DNA of 64,000 bases from Chitinilyticum aquatile DSM 21506 (GTDB taxonomy: Bacteria; Pseudomonadota; Gammaproteobacteria; Burkholderiales; Chitinibacteraceae): positions 124,001 to 188,000 of the forward strand of contig NZ_AUMS01000004.1 in NCBI RefSeq assembly GCF_000430805.1, read 5' to 3'. The notes under the pieces were generated by a model that searched no databases, was not told the origin of the DNA, and worked only from the letters and a program-made list of their open reading frames with translations. This document shows positions 25,699 through 34,824 of the stretch, piece after piece (the stretch's first letter is position 1; every line of letters begins with the position of its first letter). Position numbers and translations under genes: made by a program.

Positions 25699-26757
25699 AT
25701 GACACACAAGCGGATATTGCTGGCCATGCTAGCGGCACTGGGCGCACTATGGGCGGGCAGCGCCTGCGCGGCCGTTGATGCAGTCAGCATCACGCCCTGG
25801 CGCGGGGATGCCAGGGGTGCGCACACCATTGCCCACGATGACTATTGCAGCCCCGGTGTAGCCGGCATCGAAAAATACGCCCTGCCGATTCTGGAAGCGC
25901 GCGGACTGAAAGCCGCGCTCGGCGTGATTGCGAAAGAGTGCAAGCCTGCCGACTGGGCGCGGCTGAAAGAACTGATCGCCAAGGGCCACGAACCGTTCAA
26001 CCACACGCTGACGCACAGTGGCGAACTGGAAGCCGGCACGCTGAAACCGGTAGCGGGCTGGGATGCCAGGCGCGAAATTCTCGATGCGCACGCGCTGATG
26101 AAAACACAGACCGGCTACACCTATACCTTCATTGGTTATCCCTATGACCTTGCCACACCGGAAACGCGCAAACTGGTCAAAGAGCAGCCCGACTATCTGG
26201 GCGCACGCGCCGGCAAACACATCTACGACGGCAGCATGGCCGGATTGAACTACCCGGACGATGACGCCTATTTCGTCAAATGGGACGTGTACTGGACCGA
26301 TGGCAAATGGTCGCTGTACAAACCGGGCGCAGCCGGCAGCATTCTGATCCAGCATACGGAAGCGGCCATCAACAGCGGCAGCTGGAGTTTCCGCACCATG
26401 CACGGTGTGGCCGACGGCAGCTGGGAAGCCGTGCCACTGGCCGAATATACCGCCTATGCCGACTACCTGAAACAGCAGGTCGACGCCGGCAAACTGTGGG
26501 TTGCCACACCGACCGACATCATCCGCTACCGGGAAACACGCAGGTATTGTCCTGCAACCCTTACCGACAAAGAGATCCGCTTTGATACCTCGGCCCCGGA
26601 CTGCAAGCGCTATGCTACCCGCGTAACACTGGCACTGACAGCCAGCGTTGCGCCAAAGGTCAGCCAGAACGGCAAGACACTGGCGGTAAAAGCTGCGGGC
26701 GACAAGCGCTGGCTGGTCGATGCCAGCCCGCTTGATGGGGTGCTGAAACTCGATTGA
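25699..26757 (+). CDS. Exported NodB-type polysaccharide deacetylase
   Basis: 352 residues with a signal peptide ending SACA-AVD. The NodB fold shows the catalytic base and metal Asp in TIAHDDYCS, the metal-binding His pair in HEPFNHTLTHSGEL and a C-terminal His in ILIQHTEAA. A ~70-residue C-terminal region of beta type follows. Such enzymes remove N- or O-acetyl groups from chitin, peptidoglycan or exopolysaccharide. With the chitinase and chitin-binding esterase in the same window a chitin-related role is conceivable, but the sequence does not settle it. GGAGG precedes the start. Confidence 0.85.
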   Translation: MTHKRILLAMLAALGALWAGSACAAVDAVSITPWRGDARGAHTIAHDDYCSPGVAGIEKYALPILEARGLKAALGVIAKECKPADWARLKELIAKGHEPFNHTLTHSGELEAGTLKPVAGWDARREILDAHALMKTQTGYTYTFIGYPYDLATPETRKLVKEQPDYLGARAGKHIYDGSMAGLNYPDDDAYFVKWDVYWTDGKWSLYKPGAAGSILIQHTEAAINSGSWSFRTMHGVADGSWEAVPLAEYTAYADYLKQQVDAGKLWVATPTDIIRYRETRRYCPATLTDKEIRFDTSAPDCKRYATRVTLALTASVAPKVSQNGKTLAVKAAGDKRWLVDASPLDGVLKLD

Positions 26758-26769
26758 GTCACGCAAGAA

Positions 26770-26796
26770 AAAGCCCCGTCAGAATGACGGGGCTTT
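26770..26796. terminator. Bidirectional terminator
   Basis: The stem AAAGCCCCGTCA/TGACGGGGCTTT with loop GAA lies between the convergent deacetylase and MCP genes. Confidence 0.88.
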
Positions 26797-26813
26797 GCTT
26801 TGCCGGTTTGCAC

Positions 26814-28454
26814 TCAAGCACTTACGCGATAGCGGGAGACATCATTGCGCAGGCGATCAGCCAGCATATCCAGCTCTTGCGCCGTATGCGCGACGGTGCT
26901 AGTGCTGCGCGAGTTGTCATCAACCATCTGCACGATGTGTTCAACCCGATTCGCCAGCATCTGGCTTGCCGCCGATTGCTCGCGCAGGGAGTTGTTCAGC
27001 TCTTCGATCATGTGCACCACCGCACCGGCGCTGCCGGTAATGGTGTTGATCGCGTCGCCGGCATGCTGGGTGACCTGCATGCCCGCTTCTACGCTATCGA
27101 CTGAACGGCGCATCTGCGCGGCCATGTTTTTGGCACTCTGCTGGATGCTGCTGATCATGCTGGCGATTTCCTGCGCCGAGTGGCCGGTTTTTTCAGCCAG
27201 CTTGCGCACTTCATCGGCTACCACCGCAAAGCCTCTGCCCTGTTCACCGGCGCGTGCAGCTTCAATCGCGGCATTCAGCGCCAGCAGATTGGTCTGGTCG
27301 GCAACATCCTTGATCACCGAGGTGATGCCGGAAATCCGGTCAGACGAGGCATCAAGCTCCTCCGCCGATTGCGCAGCCAGCTGAATGGCGTCGGCAATGG
27401 TGCGGATATCGGCCACCATGGTATTGATCTGGCGCGAGCCTTCTTCGGCGGCCTGCCCGGATTCGATCGAGCGGGCGCGCGCATCGTCGCTCAAGCCGGA
27501 GATATGGCTGATACTGGTCGAAATCTGCTCCAGCGCGGCGGCCATCGAGGTGCTTTCGTCGGCTTGCTGCTCCGAACCACGACGCACCTGATCGGATGCG
27601 GCAGCCAACTGCTGTGCGGAGGTTTTCAGCTCGACGGATTGCTGCTGCAGCGCTTTCATCGTTCCAGCCAGCGTACCAATCAGCCGGTTGGTAGCCGCAG
27701 CCATCGTGCCGATTTCATCCTTGCCCTGATAACGGATGCCCCTGCTCAGATCATTATCACGGTCAATGCGGGCGATGTCTTCACTCATGCTGTGAATCGG
27801 GCGGATGATCGAGCGGGCGATCAGCCAGGCGGATGCTGCGGCAATCAGCACGGCGATCAGGCTCAATGCCCAGAGCTGTTTTTCGATCAGGCTGGACTCG
27901 GCCTCCAGCTCTGCGGCGCGGACTTTCGTGCGCTCGGCAGATTGCTTGGCGATGTCATTCACCGTCGTATTGAGTTCGTAAATCGGCTTTTTGAACGGCT
28001 TGAGCGCTTCGTCAGCCAGAAACGGCGAAGTAATGGTTCCCGCCTGAATCTGCTGATAAATGCTATTCACCGCTTCACGATATACCTTGACCTGATCCGG
28101 CATCTTGCTGGCCAGCGCGGCCATGTCGGCATCCAGCGGCAATTGCTTGAAACGGGCAATTGATTCGTCGAGATTGACCAGCATCTCGTCCAGTTCGGCC
28201 TTGTTGACAGGCGGATTATCGTCGGTCGTGCTGCCAATCGAAATGAACAGGCTCTTTTCCTTCTGCCGCGCACGGGTCATCGCATAGCGGATATCCAGTG
28301 CCGCATCGCCAATCGCCACTTCGGTCGCCAGAATCTCCCGGGTACCGGAGTGCAGGCTGTTGACGCTATACAAACCCAAACCCGCGATACCCAGCAGGAA
28401 CAGCAATAACAGTGAAAAACCCGTGATCAGGCGCGATGATATTTTGCCAAACAT
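26814..28454 (-). CDS. Methyl-accepting chemotaxis protein (4HB sensor)
   Basis: 546 residues. TM1 ~9-30, a periplasmic four-helix-bundle sensor ~31-190, TM2 ~194-213, HAMP ~214-268, then the cytoplasmic signalling domain. Its hairpin tip contains [20 protein letters not shown] and [19 protein letters not shown]. No C-terminal NWETF-type tether is present (it ends [10 protein letters not shown]). It would feed CheA/CheW; the main che cluster lies 11 kb away. The ligand is unknown. Monocistronic. Confidence 0.92.
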   Translation of the reverse strand: MFGKISSRLITGFSLLLLFLLGIAGLGLYSVNSLHSGTREILATEVAIGDAALDIRYAMTRARQKEKSLFISIGSTTDDNPPVNKAELDEMLVNLDESIARFKQLPLDADMAALASKMPDQVKVYREAVNSIYQQIQAGTITSPFLADEALKPFKKPIYELNTTVNDIAKQSAERTKVRAAELEAESSLIEKQLWALSLIAVLIAAASAWLIARSIIRPIHSMSEDIARIDRDNDLSRGIRYQGKDEIGTMAAATNRLIGTLAGTMKALQQQSVELKTSAQQLAAASDQVRRGSEQQADESTSMAAALEQISTSISHISGLSDDARARSIESGQAAEEGSRQINTMVADIRTIADAIQLAAQSAEELDASSDRISGITSVIKDVADQTNLLALNAAIEAARAGEQGRGFAVVADEVRKLAEKTGHSAQEIASMISSIQQSAKNMAAQMRRSVDSVEAGMQVTQHAGDAINTITGSAGAVVHMIEELNNSLREQSAASQMLANRVEHIVQMVDDNSRSTSTVAHTAQELDMLADRLRNDVSRYRVSA

Positions 28455-28470
28455 GATTATTGCTCCCCGG

Positions 28471-28492
28471 CAGTCTGTTGAGCATCAGACTG
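28471..28492 (-). promoter_or_regulatory. Hairpin/inverted repeat just upstream of the MCP
   Basis: The perfect arms CAGTCTG/CAGACTG are separated by eight bases and lie 17 bp before the MCP start codon, so they fall in its leader. It could be an operator or a leader hairpin; nothing else is known. Confidence 0.4.
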
Positions 28493-28499
28493 CATTCCC

Positions 28500-28536
28500 A
28501 TTTCCGGCAAGGCCGGAAAAACGCATGAAAAACAAC
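28500..28536 (+). repeat. Dispersed repeat, copy 2
   Basis: Begins ATTTCCGGCAAGGCCGG and ends ATGAAAAACAAC. Inverse copy of 24703-24742. Confidence 0.6.
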
Positions 28537-28614
28537 AGACAGGCCATCCCGGGCCAACCGGGCGTTTTTTGCCGGCAGAGCTGCTGTTTTTCAACTCCCT
28601 GTTAATAATGAAGT

Positions 28615-28753
28615 CTGATTATGTCTCTCTTTCAGCAAGCCCTTTTTCGTCATGCCCGCGTAGGCAGGCATCCAGAGCAGAGCTTGGCTTCACGCCGCTA
28701 TCTGGATTCCCCCTTTCGCTGGAATGACGCGTCTGAAACAGAGAGATAATCAG
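28615..28753 (-). mobile_element. MITE-like element, copy B (139 bp)
   Basis: The 21-bp terminal inverted repeats start CTGATTATGTCTCTC at the left and end GAGAGATAATCAG at the right. The interior matches copy A (4989-5125) in inverse orientation along the whole length, including the two REP-type hairpins. It lies between the MCP and the YaiI-type gene. Confidence 0.82.
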
Positions 28754-29016
28754 CTAATGAAGAGCCGCAATGTCCCGCATCAAAGCAAGCGGCTTCTCAG
28801 CGTCGCCACCCTTATCAAAGTCTTGTCATATCGGGCTAAACGTCGAACGAGTATATCGAAAATGGCTTCGCAAAATTCAAATTATTACAAATATGTTACG
28901 CCTTCATTCTGCACCGAAAAAGCATCGCAATCATCCCAAATGCCTCGCAAACTCTGCGGCGGGTTTGGCACCGATTTCAGGCATACTTCCGCCATTCCCT
29001 CATCAGGCCAGCTCAC
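28754..29016. other. Spacer without recognised features
   Basis: About 260 bp of mixed composition, partly A/T-rich (near 28860-28910). Overlapping short open frames have no coding character. It may hold the promoter of the following gene. Confidence 0.4.
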
Positions 29017-29469
29017 ATGCACATCTGGGTCGATGCCGACGCCTGCCCGCGCGTCATCAAGGACATTCTGTTCCGCGCCGCGGACCGCACCGCAACACCG
29101 ATGACGCTGGTCGCCAACCAGCTGCTGAGCGTGCCACCGTCACCGCACATCCGGGCGCTGCAAGTCGAGAAAGGCTTCGACGTCGCCGATGCGGAAATCG
29201 TGCGCCGCGTGGCGGCCGGCGATCTGGTCATCAGCGCGGATATTCCGCTGGCGGCACTGGTGATCGAAAAGGGCGGGCGCGTGCTCGACCCGCGCGGCGA
29301 GCTGTTGACGCTCGCCAATGTGCGCGAACGACTGTCGATGCGCGATTTCATGCAGGGCCTGCGTGATGCCGGCGTGGAAACCGGCGGCCCGGCGGGCTTC
29401 TCGGCCGCTGACAGCCGCAATTTCGCCGCCGCGCTCGACCACATTCTGGCGCGCAAACCGGCAGCCTGA
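29017..29469 (+). CDS. YaiI/YqxD family protein (UPF0178, DUF188)
   Basis: 150 residues. The N-terminal [20 protein letters not shown] and the later [26 protein letters not shown] and [14 protein letters not shown] are the family signature; the Asp residues resemble a PIN-like metal site. The role is unknown. No operon partner. Confidence 0.92.
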   Translation: MHIWVDADACPRVIKDILFRAADRTATPMTLVANQLLSVPPSPHIRALQVEKGFDVADAEIVRRVAAGDLVISADIPLAALVIEKGGRVLDPRGELLTLANVRERLSMRDFMQGLRDAGVETGGPAGFSAADSRNFAAALDHILARKPAA

Positions 29470-29543
29470 TCCTCAGCCGAGTCCACCTCGCCGCCACACT
29501 GTGGAACACCTCACACCGGAGCAAATCCATCAGGCGACATAAA

Positions 29544-29571
29544 TTGACCCCACTTGTAATGACAATATACT
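29544..29571 (+). promoter_or_regulatory. Sigma-70-type promoter
   Basis: TTGACC, a 16-bp spacer and TATACT lie 33 bp upstream of the start codon of the next gene. Both hexamers are close to consensus. Confidence 0.65.
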
Positions 29572-29604
29572 GTGCGGCCCATTTCTAATCGCGCCAGTCC
29601 TGTC

Positions 29605-30273
29605 ATGAAACTAACCAGCCTTGCCCTGCTTGCCACCCTCTCTTTGCCCGCATTTGCCGCGCCGGCGCTCTCGCCTCTGGCTGAATTTGCCAAATGCGAT
29701 GCCAGTTTCTACCGCCTGCTCGGCAGCAATCCAGAACTGCTGAAAAACGCGAATCTCGTCAGCAAGGACGGGATGGCGAATTTCAAACTGGGCCCGATGG
29801 AAGACCAGACCGAGGGAATGAAAGAACTGACCAAGGGCATGGAAGAATTCGCCCGCGATGTCGAATTCCAGCCGCCCGTCCTCTTCCCCGAAGGCATCGG
29901 TGCCGACTATTACAGCGAACGCCATTTCCGCAGCACGCGCAGCTTTACAAGCCATGAGAATGGCAAGGAAGAACTCTACCGCTGGAAACTGAACCTGCTG
30001 GCCTCGCCCAAGCAGGTGCGCAGCGCACTGGACAAAGCCGGCAAGCTGCCGTGGCAATGCGAAGACGGCATCTGCACGGTATTCCGCCAGCAGCAGAATG
30101 CCGGCTGGGCGATCGTCGGACAAGGCAAGGTCGACGGCAACAAGCCCTATCTGGTGCTGATGCTGTCGGAAGATGCCACCGACAAGAAAAAATCCGAACT
30201 GGAATGCGAACTGCGCACCGAAGGCCGCTTCCTGCCCAAGGACACCCTGAAGTCGCTGCGCCCGAACTGGTAA
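29605..30273 (+). CDS. Exported protein of unknown function
   Basis: 222 residues with a signal peptide (MKLTSLALLATLSLPAFA). The mature part begins with a helical region (LAEFAKCDASFYRLLGSNPE, EGMKELTKGMEEFARD) and continues with a mixed domain (WKLNLLASPKQVRSALDK, WQCEDGICTVF). Three cysteines suggest a periplasmic disulfide. I recognise no family. A good promoter stands directly ahead and the gene appears monocistronic. Confidence 0.75.
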   Translation: MKLTSLALLATLSLPAFAAPALSPLAEFAKCDASFYRLLGSNPELLKNANLVSKDGMANFKLGPMEDQTEGMKELTKGMEEFARDVEFQPPVLFPEGIGADYYSERHFRSTRSFTSHENGKEELYRWKLNLLASPKQVRSALDKAGKLPWQCEDGICTVFRQQQNAGWAIVGQGKVDGNKPYLVLMLSEDATDKKKSELECELRTEGRFLPKDTLKSLRPNW

Positions 30274-30452
30274 GCCCCAGCGCCCGAACATGAATGGCTG
30301 ACAGGCAGCGGCACTCGATTCTCGCGGTAGAGTGCCGCCGCGGCAGTGTTTGTTCGGCGCAACAAAACCGCCACATCATCGTCATGCAGCATTCGCACGC
30401 CAGAATGCGGCAATAGTCGCGCCCCTTGCGGCTACGCCACAGGAGGCAACTC

Positions 30453-31145
30453 ATGTACCCGAGCCGCGACAGACTGGTGATGTTCGATGCCGATGGCACC
30501 ATCATCGATGCTTTTGACGCCATTGCCGCTACGTTTTCCGCGCACGGCATGGATATCGGCGACCTCGACCGCTTCCAGAAACGCCGCAATCTGTTCAAGT
30601 ATTTCGGTGGCCTGAAAGAATTTCCGAAGAACGTGGTCAAGCAGACCACGCCACAGCAGCGCAAGGGGCTGATCACCACGCTGACCGGTGTCTATCGCGA
30701 AACGGCACAGCTCTACCCCGGCGTGGTGGGGCTGATCCGCACGCTGCAGGCCACGCCGGGCATCCGCGTCGGCATGGTCACGCGCAACATCACGCACGAA
30801 CCGCAGGAAACCCTGCGCCAGCTCTTCGCGCGCCACGATCTGGATCTGGCGTCCTTCGATTTCTTCGCCTGCATTCCGCTGAAGATGGAAAAAACCTGGC
30901 ACTTCAAGCAGGCGCGCGAGCAGCTCGGCATCAACCCGGCCCGCGCCTTTGCCTGCGGGGACGAGCACAAGGATTACACCGCCAGCCTCGCGGCCGGCTT
31001 TCATCCGCTGATCGTGTCCTATGGCTTCGAGGATTTCCAGCGCCTCACGCGCAAATATGGCGTGCCGGAAGAAGTGATCGCGCAGACCCCGGCCGAGCTG
31101 TGCCGCCGCCTGTGCCACACGCTGGATTTGCCGGACATGCACTAG
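30453..31145 (+). CDS. HAD-superfamily hydrolase
   Basis: 230 residues. Motif I is MFDADGTIIDAF (nucleophile Asp and acid Asp), motif II lies in RVGMVTRN, the conserved Lys in IPLKMEKTWHFKQA, and motif III is CGDEHKDYTA. The helical cap after motif I places it near phosphoglycolate phosphatase-like enzymes, but motif III (GDEHKD instead of GDxxxD) and the cap differ, so the substrate is open. AGGAGG stands seven bases before ATG 30453. Confidence 0.82.
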   Translation: MYPSRDRLVMFDADGTIIDAFDAIAATFSAHGMDIGDLDRFQKRRNLFKYFGGLKEFPKNVVKQTTPQQRKGLITTLTGVYRETAQLYPGVVGLIRTLQATPGIRVGMVTRNITHEPQETLRQLFARHDLDLASFDFFACIPLKMEKTWHFKQAREQLGINPARAFACGDEHKDYTASLAAGFHPLIVSYGFEDFQRLTRKYGVPEEVIAQTPAELCRRLCHTLDLPDMH

Positions 31146-31238
31146 GGAACGCTTTCGGCCCCGCCTGCCGCACAGTCAATCCTGCGTCGGCCAAGGCATG
31201 AAACGGCATTCCGGAACAGGTGCAAGCAAGATGTGGAA

Positions 31239-31287
31239 GGGTATGCCTCTACAACCTTTCAAATATTTATTCCGCAATCACATACCA
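31239..31287 (+). repeat. 49-bp palindrome family, copy 9
   Basis: GGGTAT left end, ATACCA right end; the centre is degenerate (AACCTTT, ATTCC). Found 94 bp after the HAD gene stop. Confidence 0.6.
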
Positions 31288-31454
31288 ATTCATGTATGCC
31301 TGCGGCTGGCCAGCCCGAGAAGTGCACAGCAGCATGGCCATGCCGCCCGGAGTGGTGGGCAGGTTCACAAAGATGCCGTCGCCAATAGCTTACAAATGGC
31401 CTTCACGAAGTTGATCGGCGATACTGGCTGCCTTTACCAGTTCCAGGATTCGCC
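31288..31454. other. Spacer before the next secreted protein gene
   Basis: Contains no recognisable gene. CAGGA lies about eight bases ahead of ATG 31455 as ribosome-binding site. Confidence 0.4.
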
Positions 31455-32135
31455 ATGCGCCCGCTCTTCCTTGCCTGCTGCCTTGCCCTCGGTATTGCTG
31501 CCACCTCCTTTGCCGCCAGCCCCGCTGACAACGACATTGCCGGGGATTACTACCTGAAGGGGGTGCGTGAAGTCGGCTCGGTTCTGCTGCTGAAAAGTGA
31601 TCACACGTTCGAGATGAGTACGACCTATGGCGCGGTGGACCGCTACACCAGCGGCAGCTGGCAGCAACAGGGCAAGGCCCTCACGCTGACCAGCAAGCCG
31701 CTGCCGGCGCCGAAATTCCGTGTCATGGCCGAAGAGGAGCTGCGCCTGAAGCGCCCGGCAGAAACCGGGACCTGGATTGCGGTCGTCGGCGTGCCGCGCG
31801 TGGGGCCGCTCGGCAACATCGAGGTGCGCTTCGCAACCGCACAGGGCGAGGTCGGGCAGGCCACGACGGTCGCCAACGGCGATGCCATCCTCGTGCCGAA
31901 AGACCCGAAGCAGCGCTGGCAAAAAGCCGGGCTGCGCCGCGCCGGCACCCAGGACGCCTGGCAATGGCTGGACGTGCCGGCCAAACGTGCGCAGGAACGC
32001 ATTGCCGCCTTTGCGGTTGATGATCCGGCCTATCTGCAGCAACCCGCCTTTACGACACTGGAACTGCAGCGCGAGGGCGCTACGCTGGTCGTACCGGCCA
32101 GAAATGGCCAGCCCAGAATGGTGTACAGCCGCTAG
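31455..32135 (+). CDS. Exported protein of unknown function
   Basis: 226 residues with a signal peptide (MRPLFLACCLALGIAATSFA). The mature N-terminal ~90 residues (DNDIAGDYYLKGVREVGSVL, DRYTSGSWQQQGKALTLTSK) resemble a small lipocalin-like or DUF-type beta-barrel used in many secreted proteobacterial proteins. The rest is a second beta-rich region. No catalytic motif. The function is unknown. Confidence 0.75.
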   Translation: MRPLFLACCLALGIAATSFAASPADNDIAGDYYLKGVREVGSVLLLKSDHTFEMSTTYGAVDRYTSGSWQQQGKALTLTSKPLPAPKFRVMAEEELRLKRPAETGTWIAVVGVPRVGPLGNIEVRFATAQGEVGQATTVANGDAILVPKDPKQRWQKAGLRRAGTQDAWQWLDVPAKRAQERIAAFAVDDPAYLQQPAFTTLELQREGATLVVPARNGQPRMVYSR

Positions 32136-32150
32136 CCCACATACCCTTAA

Positions 32151-32199
32151 ATCCATGCACCCACAGCCATTCTATATGAATGGCTGCGGCGACATACCC
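32151..32199 (+). repeat. 49-bp palindrome family, copy 10
   Basis: The right end ATACCC and inner arms AGCCATTC/GAATGGCT are perfect and in register; the left end is degenerate (ATCCAT). It starts 15 bp after a stop codon and ends 26 bp before the next gene. Confidence 0.75.
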
Positions 32200-32225
32200 T
32201 CCAAGAAACAGGGGATCAGATCATC

Positions 32226-33206
32226 ATGCGCACACCGACCGGATTGCTCCTGCCGCTCGCAGCCCTGCTGCTGGCCACGCCGGCACTCGCCAACGACTCC
32301 ACCGCCACGCTGTCTGCCGGCGGCCTGCGCTTCAAGCAGACGACAGCCATCGTAATGGCGGAGGAAAACCTCGTCATCCGCAGCAAGCCGGAAGGCCGCG
32401 ATGATTCCGTTTTCGAAATCGTGATCGATTATGTGTTCCGCAATGAAACCGCGCAGGACATCAGCGAAACCATCGCCTTCCCGATGCCGGTCGAGCCCGC
32501 CGAATGCGAGCGCAACGACGGCGAATATGCCGATTTCGACCGCCACAGCTTCCGGGTTGCCGTCGACGACAAGGCCGTGGCCAGCCGGCCGCAGTACATT
32601 GCCCGCATCGGCGAGCGCGACGTCAGCGCGGCGCTGCAGAAACTGGGGCTGAGCCCGGCGCTGCTGGATGCCGGTTACGCGAAACTGCCAGCAGCCATGC
32701 AGAAAAAACTGGTGAAGGCCGGTCTCGCCAGCGCCGAGTATGAATGCACGAAATGGTCAACGCAGTGGGTGTATGTGTGGCAGCAGCAGTTCCCCGCCGG
32801 ACGCGATCTGCGCGTGCATCACCGCTACGAGCCGGCAGCCGGTGGCGCGGTGAACAGCAACTACCTGCAGCCGGAGGCCCGCCGCCCCGGCAAGCCGGAC
32901 CCGGCGCCCGAGTGGGAGGAAGGCTGGCAGCAGGATGTGAAGCGCTACTGCATGGGCGCGGAAGAGCAGAAGCGCTACCGCCACACGCCCACCTACCGCA
33001 ATGTGGCCTATATCCTGAAAACCGGCGCCAACTGGGCCGGCCCCATCCGCCAGTTCAGACTGCGCATCGAAACCGCCCGGCCCGAAGAGAAGATTTCGCT
33101 GTGCTGGCAGGGCATCCGCAAGGTTTCGCCCACTGCGTATGAAGCCGTGAAAACGGACTTCACCCCGCAGCAGGATCTGGACATTCTGTTCTACACACCG
33201 GATTGA
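32226..33206 (+). CDS. DUF4424-family exported protein
   Basis: 326 residues, signal peptide ending TPALA-NDS. The conserved blocks ALQKLGLSPALLDAGYAKLP, WSTQWVYVWQQQFPAGRDL, AYILKTGANWAGPIRQF and KISLCWQGIRKVSPTAYE match the DUF4424 family of periplasmic proteins. Four or so cysteines suggest disulfides. The role is unknown. It follows the previous secreted protein gene by 90 bp, with a repeat copy between. Confidence 0.85.
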   Translation: MRTPTGLLLPLAALLLATPALANDSTATLSAGGLRFKQTTAIVMAEENLVIRSKPEGRDDSVFEIVIDYVFRNETAQDISETIAFPMPVEPAECERNDGEYADFDRHSFRVAVDDKAVASRPQYIARIGERDVSAALQKLGLSPALLDAGYAKLPAAMQKKLVKAGLASAEYECTKWSTQWVYVWQQQFPAGRDLRVHHRYEPAAGGAVNSNYLQPEARRPGKPDPAPEWEEGWQQDVKRYCMGAEEQKRYRHTPTYRNVAYILKTGANWAGPIRQFRLRIETARPEEKISLCWQGIRKVSPTAYEAVKTDFTPQQDLDILFYTPD

Positions 33207-33311
33207 ACAGCGCTGGCGCGGGCGTCTGTACCCATGGATTGCCCCTGCCCTGTGCCTGTGAGCGGGGCAGGCGTTTCGCTATAAGGTGGTTTTTGCCCAG
33301 CGAACTCCGCC

Positions 33312-34706
33312 ATGCCCGCCACCCGCACCATTCCCATCCACCCCATTCAACCGGTCCCCGGTACTGCCACCGCTTTGCATCCCCGCCTGACCCGCGGGCG
33401 TTTCAACAACTGGCGCGTGGCGCTGATCGTCCTCACGCAGGCGGTGTTTTTCGGCCTGCCCTGGCTGAACTGGGATGGCCGGCAGGCGGTGCTGTTCGAC
33501 GTGGCGCGCCAGCAGTTCTTCGTGTTCGGGCTGAGTTTCTGGCCGCAGGATTTCATCTATCTGGCCGCGCTGCTGATGGCCTGTGCCTTTCTGCTGTTCT
33601 GGGCCAGCACACTGGCCGGGCGGGTATGGTGCGGCTATGCCTGTCCGCAGACGGTGTATTCGACGCTGATGCTGTGGCTGGATCGGCTCGTCGAGGGCAA
33701 TCACGTCGCGCGCGCCAGACTGGCGGCGCGGCGTGGCAGCGCGGAGTGGCTGGCGCGCAAGGGGCTCAAGCACGCGCTGATGCTGCTGCTGTGTGCGTGG
33801 ATCGGCGTCACCTTTCTGGGCTGGTTCGTGCCACTGCGCGAGGTACTGGCACGGCTGCCGGCCGGGCTTTCCGCGCTCGAATGGGGCTGGATCGCCGGCT
33901 ACGGTGTCTTTACCTATGTGCTGGCCGGCCATCTGCGCGAGCAGGTGTGCAAGCACATGTGCCCGTATGCGCGCTTCCAGAGCAGCATGTTCGACGCGCG
34001 CACGCTGGTGGTGGACTACGACAGCGCGCGCGGCGAGCCGCGCGGCGCACACCGCAAGGGCACCAGTGCGCAGGGCGCGTGCATCGATTGCGGCATCTGC
34101 GTGCAGGTCTGCCCGGTCGGCATCGACATCCGCCAGGGCCTGCAGTACGAATGCATCGGCTGTGCAGCCTGCATCGACGCCTGCGACATCGTCATGGACA
34201 AGCTTTGCCAGCCGCGCGGGCTGATCCGCTTCAGCAGCGATGCCCACCGCGAGCAGCCCGGCCCGGCCGCCTTCACGCTGCGCGACTGGCTGCGCCCGCG
34301 TGCCAGCCTCTACGCCGCCCTGCTCTTGACCGTCACACTGGCAACCGCCATCGCGCTGGCGCAGCGCCAGCCGCTCAAGCTTGATGTCGCGCGCGACCGC
34401 CAGCAGCTCGCCCGCGCGACCGCAGATGGCCAGGTGGAAAACCGCTATCTGCTGCAGCTGGGCAACAGCGCCGGCGTGCCACAGGATGTGGAACTGCGGC
34501 TGCAGGCTCCCGCCGGAATCCGCCTGCTGAGCCATGCACCGGTCAGGCGCATCGAAGCCGGTGCCAATACGCAGTGGGCGATCACGCTCACGGCGCCCGC
34601 CAGCCAGCCCAGCGTACCGATCACGCTGGTCGCGCAAAGCCGCAGCCACCCGCACTGGCGGGTGCAGACGCCCAGCCGCTTCATCGGCCTGCCGGACAGG
34701 CACTGA
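33312..34706 (+). CDS. ccoG: Cytochrome c oxidase accessory protein CcoG
   Basis: 464 residues. Several membrane helices in the first 220 residues enclose VWCGYACPQTVYST and EQVCKHMCPYARFQSSMFD. Two [4Fe-4S] clusters follow (CIDCGICVQVCPVG; CIGCAACIDACDIVM), then a periplasmic C-terminal Ig-like domain. CcoG/RdxA/FixG assists copper delivery for assembly of cbb3-type cytochrome oxidase, reducing Cu(II). No ccoNOQP or ccoI is in this window, which is unusual but not unknown. ATG 33312 gives the expected N-terminus. Confidence 0.93.
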   Translation: MPATRTIPIHPIQPVPGTATALHPRLTRGRFNNWRVALIVLTQAVFFGLPWLNWDGRQAVLFDVARQQFFVFGLSFWPQDFIYLAALLMACAFLLFWASTLAGRVWCGYACPQTVYSTLMLWLDRLVEGNHVARARLAARRGSAEWLARKGLKHALMLLLCAWIGVTFLGWFVPLREVLARLPAGLSALEWGWIAGYGVFTYVLAGHLREQVCKHMCPYARFQSSMFDARTLVVDYDSARGEPRGAHRKGTSAQGACIDCGICVQVCPVGIDIRQGLQYECIGCAACIDACDIVMDKLCQPRGLIRFSSDAHREQPGPAAFTLRDWLRPRASLYAALLLTVTLATAIALAQRQPLKLDVARDRQQLARATADGQVENRYLLQLGNSAGVPQDVELRLQAPAGIRLLSHAPVRRIEAGANTQWAITLTAPASQPSVPITLVAQSRSHPHWRVQTPSRFIGLPDRH

Positions 34707-34824
34707 GGTGCCCTGCCGCGTGGTCACGCTGCCGGCAGGCTGCGACGCCGGCCCGCTTTGCATTACACTCGCAGGCCTGCCCGCCCGCATGCGGCCGGCT
34801 GATTCCGAGCTGCCGGGCGTGACG

